Notes: generated by a model from the sequence alone, not told the origin. DNA of 64,000 bases from Siphonodentalium dalli (GCA_032622095.1 CP136064.1:254698484-254762483); one strand, 5' to 3'. Positions 44,471 through 56,317 are shown, counted from the stretch's first letter. A program made the numbers and translations.

Positions 44471-47127
44471 AGATATTTGGCTGCAACTTGTGTTTGTTCC
44501 TGGTTCGTGTGGGTGTTATAGAAGTTAGTGTGGTAGTATTTCGTGTCGTGGTAGTTGGTGCGGTTGTCGGTAATGTGTATGTAGTAGTTGCGAGTGCTGT
44601 AGCAGTTGGTGTGGGTGTTGTAGTTGGTGTCGTAGTCGTTTATGTGGTTCTAGTTGGTGTGGTTGTAGTTTATGTGGATGTAGTATGTGTGGAAGTAGTT
44701 GGTGATGTAGTATGTGCTGTAATAGTTGGTGCGGATTTAATTTGTTTGTGTGCTGGAGTAGTTGTTGTTGTTGTTAGTGTGATTGTTATAGTAGTTGGTG
44801 TTGCAGTTGTTGTGGTTTTAAGCGTGGATGCAATTGGTCTGGTTGTCGTTGGTGTTGTGGTAGCTGTAGTAGTTGGTGTAATAGGTTTGGGTTTTGTGGA
44901 AGTTGATGTGTTGTAGCTGGCGTGGTTGTTGTGTTTTTTTGGAGTAGCTGGTGTTGTAGTAATTGTTGTTGTAGTTGATCCACATTTAGTATGTATGTGT
45001 GTTGTAGTAGTTGTTGTGGTAGTAGTTGGTGTGGATGTTATAGTAGAGTAGTTGGTGTTGTTGTAGTTGTGGTTGTAGTTGTTCTGGTGTTGTAGTAATT
45101 GTTGTTGTAGTTGGTCCGGATATAGTATGTATGGGGGTTGTTGTATTTGTAGTTGGTGTGGTTGCTATAGTAGTTGGTGTTGTTCTAATTGATGTGGTTG
45201 TAGTTGGTATGGTATTGGATGTGGTTGGTATGAGTGTTGTAGGCGTTAGTGTTGTAGTATTTGGTGTAGTTGGAGTTGTTTTAGTATTTGTTGTAGCTGT
45301 TGCTGCGAATATAGTAGTTGTGGTTGTTCTAGAAGTAGGTGTGGTTGTAGTTAGTGGTGTTCTTATAGTATTTGGTGTTGTTGTAGTGATTGTAAATGTA
45401 GTAGGTGTGGGTGTTTTGTAGTCGATATAGTTGTAGTCGGTGTTTTTGTTGTAGTTGATGTTATTGTTGGTGTTGTCAGTGTTGTTGTAGTTGGTGCTGT
45501 TGTAGTTGATGTGGTTGTTGTGGTAGTGTTATTATAGTAGTTGCTGTTGTAGTCGTTTTGCGGATGTAGTATGTACGGGTATGCTGTAGTTGGTGTGATT
45601 GTAAATGTAGTAGGTGTTTTGTAGCCGATGTAGTTGGTTTGGTTGTTGGTGTTAGTGTTGTTGGTACTGTTGTTGTTGTTGTTGTAGTTGGTGTGTTTGT
45701 GTATGGTGTGGTTGCAGTTGGCGTGGTTGACGTGGTAGTATTGTAGTAGTTTATGTTGTAGTCGTTGTTGCGGGTGTAGTATGTACTGGTTTTATTTTAG
45801 TTGGTGTGGTTGCTATATTAGTTGGGGTTGTTGTAGTTGTGGTTGTAGTAGTTTTTGGAGTAGTTTGTCCGGATTTAGTATGTATGTGTGTGGTAGTAGT
45901 TGGTGTGGCTGTAGTTGGTGTGGTTGTAGGTGTGGACGTAGTTGGTGTGGTTGTAGTTGGTGTAGTATGTTTGGGTGTTGTGGTTGTTGGTGTGGTTGTA
46001 ATTGGTGTGGTTTTGTAATATTAGTTGTTGTAGTTGTTGTAACTAGTGTGGTTGTAGGTGGTGTTCAGGTGTTAGTTGTTGTAGTCCACGATGTGGTTGT
46101 TGTACTAATCGATGTTGTTGTAGTGGTGTGGTTGTTGTAGTTGATTTTGTTGTAGCTTTTGTAATTTTAGTTGGTGCAGTTTTTGTGGTAGGGCTTGTCA
46201 GTGTAGTATGTGGTGTTGTTGTAGTTGGTGTGGTTATATTTGGTGTAGCTGTAGTTGGTGTGGTTGTTGTTGCAGTTGGTTCTGTTGAGTATATGTGGAT
46301 GTAGTTTGTGCTGTGGCACTTTGCGTTGTAGTAGTTGGTGTGGTTATTGTTGCTGTGGTTGTTGTAGTAGTTGACTTTCTAGTAGTTGGTGTGGTTGTAG
46401 TTGGTGTATTTGTCGTGTAAATGCGTGTAAATGTAGTTTGTATGGTTGTTGTAGTATTTGGTGTTTTTGTAGTTGATGTGGTTGTAGTTGGTGAGTATGT
46501 GTGGGTGTAGTTTGTTTTGTAGCTGTTTGTGTTTTACAGTTGGTGTGCTTGTAGTTTCTGTTGATGTAGTAGGTGGGTGGCTTTAGATATGGATGATGCT
46601 GGTGTGGTTGTAGTTGGTGTTGTCGTATTCGGTGCGGTGTAGTATGTATGTGTGTTTTGGTAGTTGTTGTGGTTGTATTTGGTGTGCTTATAGTTGCTGT
46701 GATTGTAGTTGGTGTTGTTGTAATTGGTGTGATTGTTGTTGTAGTTGGTGTTGTTGTAGTTGATGTTGTAGTAGTTTGCGTTGTTGTAGTTGGTGTGGGT
46801 GTATTTGGTTCTGTAGTAGTGGACGTGGATGTAGTATATGTGGTTGTTGTGGTAGTGTGTGTTGTTCTGGTTGACGGTGTTGTTGTAAATAGTGTGGATG
46901 CAGTTGGAATGGTTGTAGTTGATGTTGTCATAGTTGGTGTAGATGTTCCAATAGTTAATGTTTTTGTTGATGGTGTGGTTGTTGTAGTTGGTGTTGTTGT
47001 AGTTCGTGTGATTGCAGTTGGTGTTTTTTTGTGGTTGGTGTGCCGGTGTGGTTGTAGTTGGTGTGGTTTCAGTTGGGGTGGTTGTTATTGTTGTAATTGG
47101 TGTTGTTGTCGTAGTGGTATACACTTT
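44470..47127 (-). pseudogene. Frame-broken relic of a mucin stalk exon
   Basis: About 2.65 kb with the same GTAGTTGGTGTGG vocabulary as gene 1. Read on the minus strand it gives TTTP-like stretches (for example 46534-46931) that jump between all three frames every few hundred bases, so it cannot encode one continuous stalk. There is no CKYGDK module at its start near 47127 and no donor with a transmembrane exon after it. It lies between the Cys exon at 51476 and the gene 2 stalk exon. The local frames rich in Gln/His or Cys/Gly are out-of-frame readings of the same repeat. Confidence 0.7.
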
Positions 47128-47129
47128 CC

Positions 47130-47582
47130 TTATATTACCTATCTAAACTGATCCAAAAGGCACAGGTTAGTGATGATTGTTTTAATCTTTCTACACATTG
47201 ACTTTTATCAAGTATTCCCCCAATAAATGAATATCTATAATCCTTAAGACAATCAATTACTCTAGCTTAAATTAAATTAAGTGAAATAATAGTAGTGTTC
47301 TTCGGTTTGTTTACGGTTACCAGTGACTTCATGATTAACAATACCCTTGTCCCCTGATAACGAACTCAGTCACGTTTGTAACGGAAAGTGTGAGAAATTT
47401 CGATTTTGTTGGCCGTTTTGGATGACATGCTAAACCTATTTTCCAATATGGAGCGCATGTAATGCCGTATCTATAGTCAGTTGTGATCACTGGCCCGACA
47501 TGCGCGGCACAAATATGAAACTACCGTTCTGTATAACGTAAGTCTCACTCAATCTTTTGTAGCCATATGTGTTCAGTCGAAA
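47130..47582. other. Non-coding stretch, nothing recognised
   Basis: No exon or repeat visible before the Helitron-like 5' end. Confidence 0.4.
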
Positions 47583-48083
47583 TCTCATATATATTTTGAA
47601 GACCTCTGTCTGTTTGTCTGTTTGTCTGTTTGTTTGTCATTTATACAAATCTACGATTCTCGACCGATCGGGACGAAACTTGGTACGTGTGTGAAGTTTG
47701 ACCAGGCGGTGGACGTTGTCGTATTGGCGAGCCCGTGCGGCGCCGGCTTCGCGCATGCGCAGACGATATCTCGGAAACGGGTGGAGCTATCGACTTGAAA
47801 TTTGCTATGTGAATGTATCTTGCCCCGGATACGAATTTTATCGGATCGCCGAGCCCGTGCGACGCCAGCTTCGCGCATGCGCAGACCAGATCTCGGAAAC
47901 GGGTAGAGCTATCGACTTGAAATTTGGTTTTTGAATAGCCCGGACAACGTCGCCCGGACAACGTCGGGCTCATCGACTTGAAATTTGGTTTATGAATAGC
48001 CCGGACAACGTCGGGCTGGGTAGAGCTATCGATTTGAAATTTGTTTTTTGAATAGCCCGGACAACGTCGGGCTCATCGGCTAG
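47583..48083 (+). mobile_element. Helitron-like element, family B, complete unit
   Basis: Starts with TC after an A (A|TCTCATATATATTTTGAAG) and ends with CTAG at 48080-48083. Six bases before the CTAG is a hairpin, AGCCCG-GACAACGT-CGGGCT. These are the defining Helitron ends: 5' TC, 3' CTRR, subterminal hairpin, no terminal inverted repeats. The hairpin with its GAAATTTG neighbour is repeated near the 3' end (a truncated copy at about 47940, full copies at 47997-48016 and 48055-48074). It contains a (GTCTGTTT)n run and no Rep/helicase, so it is non-autonomous. Part of its body recurs in the 59884-60606 unit. Confidence 0.7.
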
Positions 48084-48560
48084 TCTATTATATATTTTGG
48101 AAGATCTGTGTGTGTGTTCGCGATGAACGCGAAAACGGCCGAGCCGATTTGGATGAAACTTGGTATGTGGGGGTATTTTCGGCCGGGGTGACATAGGCCT
48201 ATTAATGTGCCCGTGCGACGTGACCTTTGCCTTGAAATCTGGTAATTTCAAGGTCAAACGCCCCGATGAACTCGAAAACGGCCGAGCCGATTTGGATGAA
48301 ACTTGGTATGTGGGGTACTTTCGGTCGGGAAGTGGCATAGACCTATTAACTTGCACGTGCGATGTGACCTTGACCTTGAAATCGGATCAATTCAAGGTCA
48401 AATCGCGAATTTGATGGTATTTCCACGAAATTTGATACATAGGGTTACTTTTGTCCACTGATTGTTTATCCCGTTACCCCGACCTGAATTTGACCTTCAA
48501 AATGATCAATTCAAGGTCAAATCGGGTAAAACAGGATTGATTTCGACGGGTACTTTTGTC
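48084..48560 (+). mobile_element. Helitron-like element, 5' part of the next tandem unit
   Basis: TCTATTATATATTTTGGAAG begins directly after the CTAG of the preceding unit, with no spacer. The body has two diverged copies of a segment with GAACTCGAAAACGGCCGAGC and GATTTGGATGAAACTTGGTA, and several inverted TTGACCTTGAA/TTCAAGGTCAA motifs. I cannot find its 3' CTRR end, so the right boundary is a guess. Confidence 0.5.
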
Positions 48561-49250
48561 GGGTACTTTTGTCTGGGCAGTGTTTTGAACGGGTCAAATG
48601 GGATAATGGGATAAAAAAAAACAGGCAATGGTGGGTATAATGAATCATGAGCCTCGGGAGTTAGACGTTATATTTTCGGGCTTTTAAAAATATATAACGC
48701 GAATTTTTTTAGAGGAACTTTAGTATTGTCTACCGACTTATATTTTGGTATGTTACTACAATATTGTCTGATTGATGCAATACATACTTATTCCAGTGAA
48801 TCGAACTGATATGTTAGTTATCTGATGCTGAAAGAATGTTAAATCCAACTAATATTAACACAAAAAAACATTGTAAACATATACTCAACTCGGGTAGAAT
48901 TTTCTAGATACACAAACGGAAATGATTCCCTCAATTAGAGTGGCTTACATATATAAGTTATACATAAAAATAATGCTACGGGCTGCCAATTTGAAGATCA
49001 TGCTTATGCAAAATAACTTTTTTTAAATGCTATATTCCCATCCGATCTCCCTTCTTTAAGCATAAACACAAAGAGTATTTAGTAACGCTTCCTCTGACTT
49101 TCCATGATAAGATATATACCCACAAAAGTTATAGCTTGTCCCGTGTTTAACGATGGCGGGCGTCTAAGCACTGACAAATATAACAAAGAGCGTTCGTGCA
49201 TACACTCTCTTCTTTATATGTGATCTGTTCGATGCTGGGTCGTCCAGAAT
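48560..49250. other. Non-coding stretch, nothing recognised
   Basis: AT-rich with no gene or clear repeat. Confidence 0.4.
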
Positions 49251-49253
49251 TGT

Positions 49254-49577
49254 ATTTATCACTTAATTAACCCACAAAACCAGCTTCATAATGATTGGTA
49301 AGATACACGTGTAATATTGCCGCGTGCAATGGCGTCACGCAATTATTTAAATGACTTGCGATTGCTGAGGTTAATTATTGTTGTTTTCGATGAATACTTC
49401 GCGTTGCTTCGCCTTTATTTGATCATGTGATAAAGGGTATCTCAAACTCGTTCTATATTATACGTAATTTATCAACCTCGTCCACTAAATTCTATTTGAG
49501 CCTCAGTACACCTCGGCTCAAATCGAACTTAGTGAACTCTGTTGATAAATTCGGTATAAAATATAAACTCGTGTGAG
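49254..49577 (-). mobile_element. Foldback MITE family 1, copy 4
   Basis: Opposite orientation to copy 1. It starts ATTTATCACTTAATTAACCC, then has ACACGTGTAATATTGCC and GTTTTCGATGAATACTTCGC, then the hairpin with CCACTAAATTCTATTTGAGC facing CAAATCGAACTTAGTG. It ends in GTGTGAGAG. Confidence 0.8.
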
Positions 49578-49579
49578 AG

Positions 49580-51240
49580 TTGCCGGGGCTAAAGTGATGT
49601 GAAACCCTCTGCATGCTGTGGATATTTGGTGGGAATAGAGAATACACGTATTCTCATAAATGGTATACACATGGCATCACAAATCATGCGTCTTACACAT
49701 GGAATATAAGTAGTGGCTCACCTTGTCGGGTCGGAGCAATTGTCAATTTGTTTATCGCGTTTAAACCGTCCCACCAATAAAGAAGTATTTATTTATTTAC
49801 GTATATTTCAGACGTTATAGCATGAAATATGAACATCATGAACACATTAGTTCGCGAAAATAAAAGAAGACAATTGTGTTTACACACATAAGTGTCAATA
49901 AATCTAGTGGGTTAGACAAAGAATTTGAGGACACCTGGTTATCACATCAGATATAGATTCTTAAAGACATGTCCAGGTGCTCTTCTGTTCTGGCGCTATA
50001 TACTGGCTAATTATTGCTATGCAAGTATAGCAGCTACATGAGCCTGACATAGCGGGATTTTTAGTAATTTATGTTAGGCGGTGAGTCTGTTCTAAAAAAT
50101 GAAATAAATCCTCTCTGGCAGATATACCCTTGTCATATGTCACTATTGGACGATCCTGAAATGTCACGTACTACTGACTGCGTTTTCTTTTATCTCAGAA
50201 GTAACTATATTTGACTGCACACTGCGACCACTATTTTTACCGGCCTGTTGTACATTTCCATATATCTTGACAATTGTAACTTATTTTGTGGAAACTATAT
50301 TGAATGGGACAGACTCAATTGTGTTATAATATATACATGCGCCATTCGAATGTGCAATCCTCTGACGATTCAATGTTCCTCAGTTTGTAAGAATATATCG
50401 CAATAAAGGTGGGCCTAAAAATACCACTTCTTCTGATGGTACTGTATTGTCATGATGTACGGATTCACCTGTTAAAACAAAAACTGTGTTTGCAAGTGAC
50501 TGAACAATTTCACGCCTTACATGTTACAAAAAAGTATGCCACTAAGATATTTTACGTTTACATGTACATAAATTTGAGCTTTCACTGTGAAACATGGAGC
50601 TTTGTTGTTCTTTTTGTGGCTTAAAAGGCCATGGCGATTTATTTATTAGAATGGTCGAAATTAGTATTACTCATAACTGAATAGTGATGTGTTGGCTTAT
50701 CAGCTATTACCAGTATCATTTTGTATTTACAGCCATATTTATACAGTAGTTAGTGAAAGGTGAACACATTACGCGTGTGCAGTCTTTTCCGGATTAAATT
50801 TATCACTTTATCTATTGAGGATTTGCCTTTCAACAAAACTATGATCGTAACATAAGAACTAAGATGCATTTTTCAGTTACGAATAATCCTTGTTTCGAAC
50901 ATTCAAAAACCTATGAATCGTAATGCCTACTGGAAAATCATATTGTCGCCATGGGAACCTGGCTAGTTCTATGGTAAATTAGCAAATTAAGAGCAAAAAA
51001 TTGGTATTGATCCATGAAAAATACCATTGGTCTGACCTTTATTAGTTACGGTCTTGATATTAATTAATCGGTGCTGAACTGTAAACAATATAACGGTCTG
51101 AAAGTTACTGGTTACGGTCTGCCAGTTACTTAAACGGTTTTATACCGTGGAACATGTTACGGCCTTGTCATATGTTTAACGGTCAAATGTTGGCAGCGAT
51201 GTTGCGCGGTATCAGACCGTTAAAGCGACGTATTATTTCT
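49580..51240. other. Non-coding stretch, nothing recognised
   Basis: Around 51050-51230 a short motif AACGGTCT/TACGGTCT recurs about six times at irregular spacing. No exon is seen. Confidence 0.4.
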
Positions 51241-51475
51241 AACAGTGCAATCTCTGACTCAATGCGTCAGACGTGATAACTAAACATCGAGTGTCAACGA
51301 CATAACTGGAGGGCGCATGATATCGTCATTAAGCATAACCAGATTTTCATTTTTAGTGTCAATCATTGGGTCTGTTATACAGGATTAACAACGAAAACAA
51401 CCTTCCATTCGCATGATATCTGAGTTCTGGATCTCCGAAATGGAGTTTGTTTTAAAATGTTCACAAAAATCGTAC

Positions 51476-51595
51476 CTGTTGGGAGATTCGGCTTGAGGAA
51501 ATCGTGGCATGTTTGGCAACATACAGCGTCGTTTAGATAACAACCAGCCGCAGTCAGTGTTGAGCACGTGGGAATTTTGTCTCCGTACTCACAAC
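51476..51595 (-). CDS. Mucin gene 2 (or relic gene): upstream six-cysteine module exon
   Basis: Paralogue of the 34093-34212 exon, with the same 120-bp length, phase 1 at both ends, and C-x8-C-x7-C-x6-CC-x2-C starting CEYGDK. The acceptor is TTTTCACAG, and the donor GTACGA is weaker than the GTACGT of the other copy. The nearest same-strand compatible acceptor is the gene 2 stalk exon at 44156. The broken stalk relic at 44.5-47.1 kb lies between, so the exon could instead have belonged to that lost gene. The surrounding 500 bp is duplicated with the 33.85-34.33 kb region. Confidence 0.55.
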
Positions 51596-51599
51596 CTGT

Positions 51600-52560
51600 G
51601 AAAAGAACGACAAACTTGAAATAAACGGACATAATGAGGGTGAGAATATATTTTGCTAACAAATTTAGTAAACCATGTTGTCCTAATTTATGCTATCAAA
51701 AACAGCGCACTCTAGTTTCAACCTTCGTTTTCAACCATCTTGGAACAATCGGAGCGGAATGTCACACGAATGGAATTCAGTCATCATAAAATTAAAATAT
51801 CGTTCACTTGTACTCATCAATTACTAACGTCGGTGTAATTATGCTCCAAGCAACAAGTATAGCGAATCTTACTCAATGTGTATAAACAAGCTACATGTAT
51901 ATTTGTTTAATGGGAGGACCGTTAATTAAGAATATATTGATGTTCATTTATACAATTAACGTGCTAAGAGATGTAACTCCATATTTCGGAAAGTTCGGAG
52001 TCAGTTATAAGCCCAAAACTATATATGTAATAAACTATATGTAAATAAAACCAATTATAAGTGATGTGTAGATATCATGTGCTATTCTGTGTCAACTTAT
52101 ACATTAACTTAAGATGACAGGGCAACAAAATAATGACCTATAACCCAGTCGTGATATGAGTTAAAGTCGGAACTTGTGTCCAGCTCACCACTCGGAATAA
52201 GTTACTATACTTTATAAATGCGAATATCAGACTTAGGATTCTGAAATATAGTTTCAAAAAAACAACCAGCTAAAAGGGTCTCGTTTTCATGGTAATGTGC
52301 TGACTAAGTGGCTCGTTTTCTAGACTACTACAACTGATGGACCCTGATAAGGATATACACAGGCTGATGAAAAAGGGGGTAACACAAAAAAAACAGAACT
52401 AAAAACAGATGTGATTTATTGCATGTCAAGGATGAATGATTTCCAATATAATGGTTATTTCTAGTTTGAGATCCCGTGGTCATACAATGAGGTGAAGCCT
52501 AAATATTCATAGTATGTGAGATCACCCAATAAATGCTAAATTAGACTACAGGTTTGATCA
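51600..52560. other. Non-coding stretch
   Basis: 51600-51800 continues the segmental similarity to 34215-34420 (CTAGTTTCAACCTTCGTT, AACAATCGGAGCGG). Beyond it nothing is recognised. Confidence 0.45.
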
Positions 52561-52564
52561 AATT

Positions 52565-52850
52565 TTACAAAGAGAGCTTAACCGAGTTATGGTCCCTAAA
52601 GAAATGCATATCACTAAATCCCGGAAACCCAAACTCGGCCCACTCCCTGATAAGCATAGGTGCATATGTTTTTAAAAGAATGGGGTTTAACTGAGTAAGG
52701 GCCCCGAAATAAATGCACATCCCTAAATCCCGGAAACCAAACTCAGCCCACCACATGATAATCATAGGTGCATAGTCATTGAGTTTCATTATATAATCGG
52801 ACATAAATGGTTGACCTATGTGCATCAAAATACGACCACGGAATGACAAA
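52565..52850. repeat. Two copies of a ~115-bp repeat
   Basis: TATCACTAAATCCCGGAAAC, then CCAAACTCGGCCCACTCCCT at about 52609-52655, and ATCCCTAAATCCCGGAAACC with ACTCAGCCCACCACATGATA at about 52719-52768. Both are followed by a CATAGGTGCATA motif. The minus frame across it is repeat-derived. Confidence 0.7.
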
Positions 52851-52859
52851 GATAAAAAA

Positions 52860-53225
52860 AAATATATAACTTTTCATCCACCAACACAATAATTAAAATA
52901 AATATGTTAAAGTAAACCCCCATCAATAATAAAGCATGACTAACAACATTTCGATAACGACTACTCTCTAATCGGTACTAATGTATGACTATAAACAAAA
53001 CATTTGCATTATAACAACTACCTCCATCAACAATAAATCAGGGTCACTGTCATATGTTTTTCCTATGTCCAATGACATTATTTGAAACTAAAAAGGTGCC
53101 TACATTTCTTACAATATCAGGTAGTGAAGTCTCCATAAACGTATGTCAAGGTAAGAGGACAAAACGCGAATATAACAGGTTATAAAATACAGTAAAGGGA
53201 GTCTGACATAACAATAAAGAGCGTT
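52860..53225. other. Non-coding stretch, nothing recognised
   Basis: AT-rich. CATCAATAATAAA and CATCAACAATAAA at 52921 and 53028 are a small pair. Nothing else. Confidence 0.4.
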
Positions 53226-53461
53226 CTATTTATTTCATTTCGTCAGACTCGTCACCATAATATGACGTGTATGACAAACATGGGTCAGATTTCGTATACC
53301 GAGAAACATTAGAATATGAATTGTTATTTACTGACTTGAAACCCGACAACAATAAAGAGCGTTCCGTCCATAAGCTAATCCGACTTGACAGCGTAGTCTG
53401 ACATTCATGACAAACAGGTGTCAGGTTACGTATACAGAGAAATACTAAGACACATACAACT

Positions 53462-53977
53462 ACTGTCACGGTGGGGCTCGAAATTAACCAATGTCATATA
53501 AACAGAAATATGGGAGTTAACCCTATTTGAGAATCTTATCAAATTATACACATTTGACATATAATTTATCAGGGGACAATAAACTGAACGTTGACATATC
53601 GGCTAAATTTCTTGAACACCAAACCCGAACATTATTTATACCGAAATATAGAAATGACACCTTTTCGGATGTACATGGTTCATAACAACACAAGACTGTC
53701 TGTATTCCCGGCAAAACTACTGTCACGGTGCAACTCGAAATTTTCCAATAATAATAAACGGAAAATGGGAGTTAGCTCTATTTGAGAATCTTATCAAATT
53801 ATACACATTTGACATATGATTTATCAGGGGACAATAACTGAACGTTAAATTTCTTGAACATTATTTATACCGATATATAGAAATGACACCCTTTCGGATA
53901 TACATGGTTCATAACAACACACGATTTTCTGCACTTCCGGTAAAACTACTATCAGGATGCGGCTCGACATTTCCCAA
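53462..53977. repeat. Host tandem repeat, two full ~240-bp units and a third interrupted unit
   Basis: Unit 1 (about 53462-53716), unit 2 (about 53717-53946) and the start of unit 3 (53947-53977) share ACTGTCACGGTG, GCTCGAAATT, AACGGAAAATGGGAGTTA, GAGAATCTTATCAAATTATA, TTATCAGGGGACAATAA, GAAATGACACC and ACATGGTTCATAACAACACA. Unit 3 resumes at 62778 (TGATATATAAACGGAAAATG). It is thus split by the 8.8-kb Helitron array. Upstream, 53228-53460 has a smaller duplication based on AATAAAGAGCGTTC. Confidence 0.85.
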
Positions 53978-54737
53978 TCTACTATATAATTTGAGACTTC
54001 CGTATATATATGTGTGTGTGTATGTATATATATGTGTGGGTACTTCATAGAATCGAAAACGGCTGGTCGAGATGAGCTCAAATTTCGTATATAAGTGTAA
54101 AAACCCACGGGATCGTCGACGTCGCATATTGGACGAGCTCTGAGCACCAATTCTCCACTCTCAATCATCAAAATCACCGCAAACGCCACTTCTGGGGTTA
54201 AGGCATCAACGACCTTTATATTGACCATATACGTGGCTAAACGACTAGCCCCATGCGTCCGAAATACGGATGCGGGACGAAATGCAATTATCTCTATTAA
54301 AAAGGCAGAATTGATCTAAGAAGCGTTTGTTTACAATTCAACGCAACCTTATCGCTCGAAATATTATCCAGAGAGATTTCACGACGGGATTTATTGACTG
54401 TCCGCTCTTTTCGGGGACTACGGGGAAGTTTAGGATGGGTACCATGAATTAACTCATTGAAAAACAAAGAATGCGTTGTCTGTCGTTCCTAGGAATGGGG
54501 GATTTCATCGGGTCAATTAGAATAAAAATTAAATAAATAGGTCAATTAGAATAAAAATTAAATAAATATTTAAAAATTCAAAAAAACATAAATTAAATTT
54601 AAAAAACAGTAAATTAATATTAAAAAATAAAAAAAATATATATATTAAAAATTTAAAACAAATATAAATAAAAACTAAATAATTTAACAAATGTCATGTT
54701 TCTGACCAACAACGCCAGTGGCGGGCTAACCTGCTGG
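53978..54737 (+). mobile_element. Helitron-like tandem array, unit 1 of 7
   Basis: Host A at 53977, then TCTACTATATAATTTGAGAC. The 3' end has the hairpin CGCCA-G-TGGCG (54713-54723), then GGCTAACCTG, then CTGG (54734-54737, a CTRR variant). The interior contains a GGGTACTTCATAGAATCG box, CAATCATCAAAATCACCGCA and an A/T-only low-complexity tract before ATGTCATGTTTCTGACC. No Rep/helicase coding, so it is non-autonomous. Confidence 0.8.
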
Positions 54738-55477
54738 TCTACTATATAATTTGAAACTTCAGTATATATGTGTGTATGTGGGTACTTCATAGAATCGAAA
54801 ACGCGTGGACAGATTGAGCTCAAATTTCGTATATAAGTGTAAAAATCCACGGGAATCGTCGACGTCGCATTTTGGACAAGCTCTGAGCACTGATTCTCCA
54901 CTCTCAATCATCAAAATCACCGCAAACGCCACTTCGGGGGTTAAGTCATTAACGATCTTTATATTGACCATATTCGGAAATGTTAACGACGAAAGCTCTT
55001 TATTGCAATCGACATAGCTAAACGACTACCACCATGCGTACGAAATAACGCGAAATGCAATTATCTCGATTAAAAAGGCAGAATTGATCTAAGAGGCGTA
55101 ACTCTACATATGTATGTCCTAGGAACAGGGGACTTTTTCATCGGGTCAGTCTTTTAGGGACGGGTACCATGAATTAACTCATCAAAAACAAAAAATGCGT
55201 GTTGTGTGAAACTGTCGTTCCTAGGAAGGGAAGGGGGATTTCATCGGGTCAGTTTTTCCGCCCGAAAAAGGCCGAATAAAATTTAAAAAAAAAAAAAAAT
55301 TTAAAAAAAAAAAATTCAATTCAATTAAATTTAAAAAAAATTAAATAAATATTAAAAAATTAACAAAAAATTAAATGTTAAATGTTAAAAAATAAAAAAT
55401 AAATTAAACAAACACAAAATAATTTTAAAAATGTCATGTTTCTGACCAACCACGCCAGTGGCGGGCTAACCTGCTAG
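54738..55477 (+). mobile_element. Helitron-like tandem array, unit 2 of 7
   Basis: Starts TCTACTATATAATTTGAAAC directly after the CTGG of unit 1. Ends with hairpin CGCCA-G-TGGCG and CTAG (55474-55477). Same internal order as unit 1, including the AT-only tract (about 55275-55430). Confidence 0.8.
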
Positions 55478-56317
55478 TCTATATATATATATTGTGTGTG
55501 TGTGGGTACTTCATAGAATCGATAACGTGTGGACAGATTGAGCTCAAACTTCCTATCTAAGGGTAAGAACTCACGGACACCGCCATTGTCGCGTTTTGGA
55601 GAAGCTCTGAGCACCCATTCTCCATTCCCAATCATCAAAATCACCGCAATCGGCACTTCATGGTTAATAGCGTTGATAGATAAAGAGCGTTCCTTTTCCG
55701 CAATGTTTACATAAAGAGCGTATCGGTTCAGATCCAAGAGGCGTAACTCTACATTTTGTATATCTGTATGACGGGAGTCTGATTTTTATGCCTGTCGTTC
55801 CTGTTTACAATTCAACGCAACGTTATCGCTCGAAATATTATGCAGAGAGATTTCACGACGGGATTAATTGACTATTGACCATCTCGTAAGGGTGGACAAC
55901 CTCTGTCAGGGGCTGCTCAATGGCCACGGGCAGGTTTTAGGGACGGGTATCTAGGAACGGGGAAGATTAGGATGGGTACGGGCGGGTTAAAAAAAATCAT
56001 ACCTCTTTTAGGGACGGGTATCTAGGAACGGGGAAGTTTAGGACGGGTACCAAAAAAATAATTAAAACAATTTAAAATAAAAAAAAATAAAAAATAAAAA
56101 AAGAATTAAATTATTAAAAAGAATTAAATTAAACTAAATTTAAAAATTAAAAAATATTAAAAAATTAAAAAAAACATAAATTAAAATAAAAAAACATGAA
56201 ATTAATATTTAAAAAAAATATATATTAAAAAATAAATAAATAAATAAATAAAAAAAAAATTATTAAAAAAATGTCATGTTTCTGACCAACCACGCCAGTG
56301 GCGGACCAACCTGCTAG
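55478..56317 (+). mobile_element. Helitron-like tandem array, unit 3 of 7
   Basis: Starts TCTATATATATATATTGTGT and ends CTAG (56314-56317). The middle carries the GGACGGGTATCTAGGAACGG block twice and a long AT-only tract (56040-56270). Confidence 0.8.

Noticed and set aside
44488-46140. Plus-strand Val/Gly and Cys/Gly frames
   Set aside because: Same repeat vocabulary in decayed form. They are out-of-frame readings of the stalk relic.
47641-48414. Arg-rich frames on both strands at 47.6-48.4 kb
   Set aside because: They follow the repeated body of the Helitron-like elements, and the same frames reappear in the 60.1-60.6 kb unit.
34093-51595. ShK-like modules as venom toxins
   Set aside because: The modules are fused to mucin stalks and membrane spans. 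ShKT-type modules are widespread in non-toxic secreted proteins, and nothing here indicates a toxin.
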